A model generated the notes under the pieces. That model was not told the origin of the DNA. It did no database searches and was given only the letters and a program-made list of their open reading frames with translations. From NCBI GenBank assembly GCA_018061375.1, contig JAGOUG010000028.1:1-10687 (forward strand): 10,687 nucleotides of DNA, read 5' to 3'. Positions 5,844 to 10,687 of this stretch are shown here, in pieces. Numbering within the stretch: position 1 is the stretch's first letter; each line of letters begins with the position of its first letter. The stretch is from Candidatus Saccharimonadota bacterium. GTDB lineage: Bacteria; Patescibacteriota; Saccharimonadia; Saccharimonadales; UBA7683. A program made the translations under genes and the position numbers.

Positions 5844-6443
5844 ATGATTAGAATCGACGACACGCTACTAGAAGAACTCGGCCTGATGGCTCTTCCAAAA
5901 GAAGAGCGTGATGCACTACTGCGGCAAATCTATGAAACGCTTGAAATGCGTGTTGGTATGAAGCTCGCCGAACGAATGAATGACCAACAGTTAGACGAAT
6001 TTGAGCGATTCATTGATGGCGACATTGCATTTACTGAAAGTTACCTCAGTGCTCAGAAACCTGGATGGCAGCAAAGTGAGGCATATCTTGGTGCAGTTAC
6101 TGCCGCACAGCAAAATGCTCAGAAGCGCGGAGTGGCATTTAACGAAAACGCAGTGAAGTCAGAATTCGGTGCACTCAGTTGGCTTGAAACTAACTTCCCA
6201 GACTACAAACAGGTCGTCGCGGGTGAGCTCGATAAACTTAAGTCTGAGATTAAACAAGATTCAGGCAAAATAGTTCAGGCGATGCAAGATCCTACAGCAA
6301 TTCCAGCTTCTCCAAATTATACACAGGCTCCAGTTCCTCCTGCGCAGATGCCACCAGCGTATCCCCCTGTACAGCCGATGCAATCACAGCAACCGTCTTC
6401 ACCAAGCTATGATCAAAACCAGCAGCCACCGATGACTGCCTAG
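5844..6443 (+). CDS. DUF5663-type protein, function unknown
   Basis: The protein has 199 residues. Residues 6-60 (DTLLEELGL, LPKEERDALLRQIYETLEMRVGMKLAERM, QLDEFERFID) match, from memory, the acidic helical DUF5663 domain found widely in candidate-phyla-radiation bacteria. The middle part ends in WLETNFPDYKQVVAGELDKL (113-132) and looks helical. From about 150 the chain is Pro/Gln/Ser-rich (PVPPAQMPPAYPPVQ) and probably disordered. No TM segment, signal peptide or catalytic motif is visible, so no function is offered. An AGGA (5833-5836) 7 nt before the ATG is a modest ribosome binding site. The gene lies 36 bp after infB and its stop codon directly abuts the stop of the convergent fmt gene. 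Confidence 0.82.
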   Translation: MIRIDDTLLEELGLMALPKEERDALLRQIYETLEMRVGMKLAERMNDQQLDEFERFIDGDIAFTESYLSAQKPGWQQSEAYLGAVTAAQQNAQKRGVAFNENAVKSEFGALSWLETNFPDYKQVVAGELDKLKSEIKQDSGKIVQAMQDPTAIPASPNYTQAPVPPAQMPPAYPPVQPMQSQQPSSPSYDQNQQPPMTA

Positions 6444-7394
6444 TTACGTATCTATTCGTATCCTATTTTCGTAGCCTCTCAGAAATGACTGAGTGTCCAT
6501 TGGCTTTTTACCATCCGGACAGAGCTTCTCTATTATTAATGAACCCTTGGTCGTTTGGATACCTATTTGTTTATCTTCAGTAATGTACATAGTACCCTCC
6601 GGACGGATATTTTCGGATCCACCCAGCGTCGTTTGCAGAACTACAACATCAACATTTCCAATTGTTGTTCGCGATTTCGGCCATTGTTGGTAGGCTCTCA
6701 CTTCTCGCTCTAGGACTTCAGCAGGTTTACTAAAATCAAGTATGCCGTCTGACTTCACGAGTTTCCGTGAGTAAGAGGCCTCAGATGGATAATCTGCGAT
6801 ACGACCCTTCATATCGTCTTGGCTTACTGCAGTATTCTTACCGTTTAGGTAGAGTGGTACCTGCTCAGCAAGTAACGAATTACTTAAATGGATGAGTGTA
6901 CTGGTTAGGCTCGGTGTGGTTTCGGTTCCATCTAGTGGAACTATACCAACAGAGAGGAGTGGGCCTTCGTCCATGGCTTCAACGAGTAGCATTAAACTGA
7001 CACCAGTCTGCTCTTGGCCAGATAAGATAGAAAAGGTTATTGGGTCTGCACCACGCCATTGGGGCAGGAGCGAGAAGTGGCTATTTACGATGCCTTTTTC
7101 AAAAGAATCTATAACTGATTGACTTACAATAATTCCAAAATCAATAAGTACACCGAGTTCACTACTGAATCCAGCATTTTTGACGGCAGTCGATGTGCTT
7201 TTTTTATCAGTTACTTCAATAATGCGCAGGTTGTTATTCTTCGCAATCGAAAGTACAGGGAATTCACCCCTATGGTGTGGAGGTTTCGGCTTCGTAACCA
7301 CAGCTTCGACTAAAAAATTTTCTAGTAGTAACTCTAGTGAACGAGCCGCGACGGGACCGCTACCAAAGAATACTATGCTTGGTTTACGGTTCAT
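6444..7394 (-). CDS. fmt: Methionyl-tRNA formyltransferase
   Basis: The protein has 316 residues, the usual family length. Fmt transfers a formyl group from 10-formyl-tetrahydrofolate to Met-tRNA(fMet) in the cytoplasm. The N-terminus IVFFGSGPVAARSLELLL (7-24) starts the formyltransferase fold. The active-site segment is VNSHFSLLPQWRGADPI (103-119), with Asn104 and His106 where E. coli Fmt has Asn108 and His110; Asp142 in MDEGP matches the catalytic Asp146. The loop between 35 and 45 (PKPPHHRGE) fits the tRNA-contacting loop. The C-terminal domain is recognisable by ILDFSKPAEVLEREVRAYQQWPKS and CPDGKKPMDTQSFLRGY. The gene starts 3 nt after the def stop codon and has only a weak GGGA upstream, so translation is probably coupled to def. 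It is the last gene of priA-def-fmt. No terminator is visible after it. Confidence 0.95.
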   Translation of the reverse strand: MNRKPSIVFFGSGPVAARSLELLLENFLVEAVVTKPKPPHHRGEFPVLSIAKNNNLRIIEVTDKKSTSTAVKNAGFSSELGVLIDFGIIVSQSVIDSFEKGIVNSHFSLLPQWRGADPITFSILSGQEQTGVSLMLLVEAMDEGPLLSVGIVPLDGTETTPSLTSTLIHLSNSLLAEQVPLYLNGKNTAVSQDDMKGRIADYPSEASYSRKLVKSDGILDFSKPAEVLEREVRAYQQWPKSRTTIGNVDVVVLQTTLGGSENIRPEGTMYITEDKQIGIQTTKGSLIIEKLCPDGKKPMDTQSFLRGYENRIRIDT

Positions 7395-7397
7395 ATA

Positions 7398-7973
7398 CTA
7401 ATCCCACAGAATCGAATTATTTTTGATGTATGTATCGTAATCAAGCGGCTCAATTGTACCCTGCTCGTTCATTTTAAAGAAGGCCTGTTTACTGTCTTTG
7501 ATATTGTCTATAAATAGTATCCCATGGGTATGGTCTGTTTCGTGCTGTATAAGCCGTGCTAAAAACCCGTGCGCGGTTACGCGAAAGGGCTCACCTTGTT
7601 CATTCAGTGCCTTCACCTTCACACTTTGATGACGGGGGACTTTCCCGTATATTTCTGGAACGCTCAGACACCCCTCGAAGTCTTCTTCGATTGGGCCAAG
7701 TCGTTTTACGATTTCGGGATTTATAAAAACAGTGAATTGCTGATTTGATATGTCATCATAATCATTTCGCACAATGAATATCCGATAGAGTTGATTCACC
7801 TGAATTGCGGCAAGTCCTACGGCTGCCTCGTGATCACGCGAATCTTCCCAGTCTATGGTAGCTGCGATCATATCAGAAATCAGTTTCTGTATATCTTCAG
7901 TAATTATTCCTACACGTGCCGAACGTTTACGTAGATTTGGCTCAGGTACCGTAATAATGTCGTCTTTTGTCAT
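7398..7973 (-). CDS. def: Peptide deformylase
   Basis: The protein has 191 residues from the chosen start. Def is a metalloenzyme that removes the N-formyl group from new proteins. All three family motifs are present: VGLAAIQ (52-58, usual GxGLAAxQ), EGCLSVP (100-106) and HETDH (144-148, usual HExDH). Cys102, His144 and His148 would bind the metal and Glu145 catalyse. The first Gly of motif 1 is Ala here (AAVGLAAIQ), a small departure. After the last helix a tail of about 40 residues is longer than in minimal Defs. A longer frame reaches back to 8060 but would overlap priA by 59 bases with an implausible N-terminus. ATG 7973 gives MTKDDIITVPEPNLRKRS, a typical Def start, and lies 7 nt after TGTTATAAT on the same strand. 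It probably has its own leaderless promoter as well as read-through from priA. Confidence 0.95.
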   Translation of the reverse strand: MTKDDIITVPEPNLRKRSARVGIITEDIQKLISDMIAATIDWEDSRDHEAAVGLAAIQVNQLYRIFIVRNDYDDISNQQFTVFINPEIVKRLGPIEEDFEGCLSVPEIYGKVPRHQSVKVKALNEQGEPFRVTAHGFLARLIQHETDHTHGILFIDNIKDSKQAFFKMNEQGTIEPLDYDTYIKNNSILWD

Positions 7974-7980
7974 TATACAA

Positions 7981-7989
7981 ATTATAACA
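7981..7989 (-). promoter_or_regulatory. Leaderless-type extended -10 promoter of def
   Basis: The minus strand reads TGTTATAATTTGTATAATG: a perfect extended -10 (TGT, TATAAT), seven bases, then the def ATG. The expected start is at the ATG or one base before. It lies in the 28-bp gap between priA and def. No Shine-Dalgarno sequence is present. Confidence 0.68.
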
Positions 7990-8001
7990 GATATAGAATA
8001 G

Positions 8002-9933
8002 CTATAGTAGGTTAGTGGGATCGAGTGTAAAGTGCCAACGTGGAGGCAGGCTCTTTGCAACTTCAGTTAGTGTGGATCTATCCGAGGAGCTGATTATAAG
8101 TTGTTGATAGAACTGAGAACCTTTATGTTCGTGAAATGCTGGGGCTGGTCCGCGAATAAATAACGAAGGATGACGAAGCTGTATCCTCTTTGCTAATTCC
8201 ATCGCTGCCTTTTCGGCGCTGAGCTTCGATGCATATCCAGCTGTGAGGTGCAGAATAAATGTGAATGGTGGCATATGTTCGGCTTGGCGCTCCTTGAGTT
8301 CATGAGAGTAAAAACCAGCATAATCCTGGTTTACTGCATGAACAATTGCAGGATGGTCCGGATTGAGGGTTTGCACAATAACTGAAGATTTCTGACCTCT
8401 ACGACCGACTCTACCGATAACCTGAGTGGTAAGCTGAAATGCACGTTCACTGCTAGAAAAGTCTGGTATGAACAGCTCGCTATCAGCCTGAATAATGCCA
8501 ACAGTCGAAAGGTGAGGAAGGTCGAGACCTTTTGCAATCCCTTGAGTACCAATGAGTATATTTATTTCATTATTGTAGAGTTCCTGGTAGCGGTGATGGA
8601 GCTGCTGATTTTCTTTCGTATCACTGTCAAATCGAGCAATCGTTAAGCTCGAATACAGCTTCTGTACTTCAGCTTCAATACGCTTACTGCCAAAGCCTTT
8701 AAATTCTATATCGGGGCTACTGCATTCCGGGCATGTCTGAGGTAAATTATCTTTATGGCCACAGGTATGACACTGGAGCTGTGCGCTATCATGGTGGAGT
8801 CGTAGGGATATATGACAATTTGGGCATAGGGCTGACCACCCACAGACACTACATAAACTCATTCTGGCTGTGCCTCGTCGATTATGAAACAGCAGGATTT
8901 GTTCGTTTTGAGCAACTGCATTGTTCATGGCAAGTATGAGTTTTTTGCTGAACAAAGAATGTGTACCAAATGATTGCCTATCTCTCATATCTACAACTTC
9001 AACAGAGGTGTTTCGTGTCATGGTGGGCGTGAACATTTCGATTATTGGCGTATGAGTTTGCTCCGCTAGGTAGTAATCTGCAACCGCTGGTGTAGCGCTA
9101 CCAAGTATTAATTTGACATCACCAGAACTTAGATCAGCTAGTTTACGGGCAACTCTGAGTGCGTTGTATTTTGGTTGAGAATCTTGCTGGTAACTTGGTT
9201 CATGGGCCTCATCTATAACAATTAACCCAATGTTTTTGAGCGGTGAAAATAGTGTTGATCGTGGCCCAACTAGAATCCATGGTTCGTCAGACTGTATGAG
9301 CGCATGCCAATTTACGTGACGCTGAGCCTCAGTTAAGCCGGAGTGCATAACCAGGACGTTCTTATGAAGCTGGTCGAATTCAGCAGAGAGTTGTGGCGTG
9401 AGGGCAATTTCTGGTACCAGAATCAGTACACTCTTACCTTCGGAGATCACCGTTTTTGCAAGTTCTTGGTATACCCTTGTTTTACCAGATCCAGTGATGC
9501 CATGAAGCAGGTGGGTGGTTTGCTCTGAATTTGTAATGCGAGTAATTGCACTTTTTTGATCGAGAGTCAGCGGTTCAAATTCAGTACTTCTTTTTGGAGC
9601 AGAGGTAGCTGGCTTCACTTTACGACGTTTTTTTGTGATTCCTGTAGGAATTAGCATCTGCATAATAAACGAAAGCCTGGTTACGTAATAAGTACTTATC
9701 CAATCAGCAAGTAAAAGTAGGTGGCGTGGCAGAACGTAGGGTAAGATTAAATCGATTGGCTTAGTAGTAAAGCTTGGTTTCTGTGTTTGATCTAACACGA
9801 CACCCAGCTTGGTACGAGTTCCGAAGGGTATAACTACAATCGAACCCACCTTAATAGCGAGCTTAGAACTGTAGGTAAGTACGTCCTGGGTCCCCGCAAA
9901 AACGCCAACTGGACAAATTAAATAATACTGCAC
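8002..9933 (-). CDS. priA: Primosomal protein N' (PriA helicase)
   Basis: The protein has 643 residues from a GTG start. PriA is the 3'-to-5' superfamily 2 DNA helicase that recognises stalled forks and reloads the replisome. The N-terminal DNA-binding domain (1-100) has VLTYSSKLAIKVGSIVVIPFGTRTKLGVVLD. Helicase motifs are GITGSGKT (Walker A, 145-152), LVPEIALTPQ (172-181), DEAH (241-244), LGSATP (277-282), GTQGIAKGLDLP (462-473) and QVIGRVGRRG (504-513). The eight zinc-binding cysteines are all present: C361, C364, C370, C373, C388, C391, C401 and C404. The C-terminal domain is intact, so the gene looks functional. The frame extends to ATG 10044, but that would overlap the divergent gene by 79 bases and add 37 residues with no family similarity. 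GTG 9933 gives MQYYLICPVG, a typical PriA start, and lies 6 nt after TATACT. It heads the classical priA-def-fmt cluster. Confidence 0.95.
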   Translation of the reverse strand: MQYYLICPVGVFAGTQDVLTYSSKLAIKVGSIVVIPFGTRTKLGVVLDQTQKPSFTTKPIDLILPYVLPRHLLLLADWISTYYVTRLSFIMQMLIPTGITKKRRKVKPATSAPKRSTEFEPLTLDQKSAITRITNSEQTTHLLHGITGSGKTRVYQELAKTVISEGKSVLILVPEIALTPQLSAEFDQLHKNVLVMHSGLTEAQRHVNWHALIQSDEPWILVGPRSTLFSPLKNIGLIVIDEAHEPSYQQDSQPKYNALRVARKLADLSSGDVKLILGSATPAVADYYLAEQTHTPIIEMFTPTMTRNTSVEVVDMRDRQSFGTHSLFSKKLILAMNNAVAQNEQILLFHNRRGTARMSLCSVCGWSALCPNCHISLRLHHDSAQLQCHTCGHKDNLPQTCPECSSPDIEFKGFGSKRIEAEVQKLYSSLTIARFDSDTKENQQLHHRYQELYNNEINILIGTQGIAKGLDLPHLSTVGIIQADSELFIPDFSSSERAFQLTTQVIGRVGRRGQKSSVIVQTLNPDHPAIVHAVNQDYAGFYSHELKERQAEHMPPFTFILHLTAGYASKLSAEKAAMELAKRIQLRHPSLFIRGPAPAFHEHKGSQFYQQLIISSSDRSTLTEVAKSLPPRWHFTLDPTNLL

Positions 9934-9939
9934 AATACT

Positions 9940-9945
9940 AGTATA
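9940..9945 (-). promoter_or_regulatory. Leaderless-type -10 promoter of priA
   Basis: The minus strand reads TATACTAGTATTGTG: a -10 box (5 of 6 consensus), exactly six bases, then the GTG start. It lacks the TGn extension and has no good -35. Any -35 would fall inside the start of the divergent phosphoribosyltransferase gene. Confidence 0.6.
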
Positions 9946-9950
9946 ACTTT

Positions 9951-9959
9951 TGTTACACT
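9951..9959 (+). promoter_or_regulatory. Leaderless-type extended -10 promoter of the phosphoribosyltransferase-like gene
   Basis: The plus strand reads TGTTACACTCTAAGTATG: an extended -10 (TGT, TACACT), six bases, then the ATG. The expected start is the A of the ATG. It lies only eight bases from the priA -10 on the other strand. Confidence 0.65.
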
Positions 9960-9965
9960 CTAAGT

Positions 9966-10619
9966 ATGTATTTTGCGTCAAGGACAGAAGCCGGAGTACA
10001 GCTTTCGGCTGATTTAATGAAGTATCGATTTGAAAATACCGCAATAATTGCGCTATCGGATGGTGGGGTTATAATTGGCGCACAAATCGCCTCACGACTT
10101 CACTGTCCGCTCATGATGTTACTTATGCAAGACATACTACTTCCTGGAGAACAGAGTGTGCTCGGTGTCGTAGATCAAAATGGCGGATTCACGTATAACG
10201 ATATGTATAGTACTGGTGAGCTTGAGGAATTACAATCTGAGTTCCACGGATTAATTGAGCAAGAAAAAATGGAACAATGGCATGTACTTAATAGAATCTT
10301 GGGTGAAGGCGGAATATTAGACGAAGATATTGTGAGAGGTCGTACGATTATATTAGTGGCAGACGGCCTAAAAAGTGGCTTATCGTTGCTTGCGGCTTCA
10401 AATTTTTTAAAGAAGATCAATATTCATAAGCTGGTGGTTGTTACGCCTATAGCGTCTGTCGATGCGGTAGATAAAATGCACCTCCTTGCCGACGAGCTTC
10501 AGGTACTGACAGTATCTGATGAGTTGATGGAAATAGACCATTATTATGAGGTTGATGATAGACCACCCCACGAAAAAATTATCGATATTCTTAATCATGC
10601 AATTTTAAACTGGAAGTAG
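9966..10619 (+). CDS. Degenerate phosphoribosyltransferase-like protein
   Basis: The protein has 217 residues with the overall pattern of the PRTase family often found fused to or near hydrolases. MYFASRTEAGVQLSADL (1-17) resembles the FxDRxEAGxxLAxxL start, VIIGAQIASRLHCPL (35-49) the G-VPVAxxVAxxLxAPL segment, and VRGRTIILVADGLKSGLSLLAA (123-144) the PRPP loop. In active members that loop reads VDDGIATGAT; here VADGLKSGLS (131-140) has lost one Asp of the acidic pair and has SG for TG. LPRGG is also changed, to LSDGG (30-34). PRPP binding is therefore doubtful. It may have another ligand or a regulatory role. The end, VVVVTPIASVDAVDKMHLLADELQVL, keeps the family pattern. It is divergent from priA with a 32-bp gap. 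ATG 9966 lies exactly six bases after the -10 box, so a leaderless start is likely. No TM segment is visible. Confidence 0.75.
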   Translation: MYFASRTEAGVQLSADLMKYRFENTAIIALSDGGVIIGAQIASRLHCPLMMLLMQDILLPGEQSVLGVVDQNGGFTYNDMYSTGELEELQSEFHGLIEQEKMEQWHVLNRILGEGGILDEDIVRGRTIILVADGLKSGLSLLAASNFLKKINIHKLVVVTPIASVDAVDKMHLLADELQVLTVSDELMEIDHYYEVDDRPPHEKIIDILNHAILNWK

Positions 10620-10649
10620 TACATAGGTGTCGAAATTACTACGACATGC

Positions 10650-10669
10650 TGGTATACTGGTAGTATAAT
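10650..10669 (+). promoter_or_regulatory. Tandem -10 promoter at the right edge
   Basis: TGGTATACT (10650-10658) is followed by TATAAT (10664-10669), matching the 5811-5832 element except for one missing G and an end difference. A weak -35, TCGAAA (10630-10635), lies 17 bp before the first -10. It probably drives a gene entering from the right edge. Confidence 0.55.
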
Positions 10670-10687
10670 GCTTGATACATTTATTAC
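10668..10687 (+). CDS. Possible first codons of the next gene (partial)
   Basis: An ATG at 10668 opens a frame, M-L-D-T-F-I-, that runs off the window. It lies 9 nt after the first -10 box of the element above, so a transcript would have a leader of about three bases. There is too little sequence to say what it encodes, and a later start outside the window is equally possible. Confidence 0.3.

Noticed and set aside
7974..8060. Peptide deformylase with a longer N-terminus starting at ATG 8060
   Set aside because: It would overlap the end of priA by 59 bases, and the extra residues do not look like a deformylase N-terminus.
9934..10044. PriA with a longer N-terminus starting at ATG 10044
   Set aside because: The extra 37 residues do not resemble PriA, overlap the divergent gene, and the GTG at 9933 fits the family N-terminus and the -10 spacing.
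1..10687. CRISPR array, transposon, prophage or defence island
   Set aside because: I see no regularly spaced repeats, transposase or integrase, phage genes or known defence domains; the genes are mainly housekeeping.

Overview
The window looks like a piece of the chromosome of a candidate-phyla-radiation (Patescibacteria) bacterium, most likely a Saccharibacteria (TM7) relative. This is an inference from several things: AT-rich, very compact gene layout; a DUF5663-type protein directly after infB; a short IF-2; a small KGG-repeat protein; and ROK, HExxH and LPxTG-like proteins of types seen in that group. No 16S is present to confirm it. TGA serves as a normal stop (the gene ending at 2840), so nothing suggests the UGA-glycine code of Gracilibacteria/SR1.

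Layout. Bases 1-174 are the 3' end of a 23S rRNA gene. A spacer of about 200 bases with hairpins and an 18-bp perfect palindrome follows, then a 5S rRNA (375-485) and an intrinsic terminator. A small KGG-repeat gene (739-963) follows, with its own promoter and a structured leader of about 140 nt. A bidirectional terminator separates it from a convergent minus-strand pair: a ROK-family sugar kinase and, overlapping its 3' end, a small HExxH/zinc-ribbon protein. Divergent from the ROK gene is a two-TM protein with a sortase-like C-terminus. Then comes a plus-strand translation block: a four-S1-domain protein (ribosomal protein S1-like), infB, and a DUF5663 protein. This abuts, with zero spacing, the 3' end of the minus-strand cluster priA-def-fmt. 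The right end holds a divergent, degenerate phosphoribosyltransferase-like gene and the promoter and possible first codons of another gene.

How the genes fit together. Most of the window serves protein synthesis and replication restart. Fmt formylates initiator Met-tRNA, IF-2 delivers it, the S1-like protein probably helps mRNA binding, and Def removes the formyl group. PriA restarts stalled forks and sits in the classical priA-def-fmt order. The 23S/5S end of an rRNA operon lies on the same side.

The most interesting signal is in the promoters, not the proteins. Four genes (ROK, def, priA and the phosphoribosyltransferase) have a strong -10 box, extended (TGn) in three of them, placed 6 or 7 nt upstream of the start codon with no Shine-Dalgarno sequence. 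This is the geometry expected for leaderless mRNAs. Other genes (KGG, the TM protein, S1, infB) have ordinary Shine-Dalgarno sequences. I see no CRISPR array, insertion sequence, prophage, tRNA or defence system.
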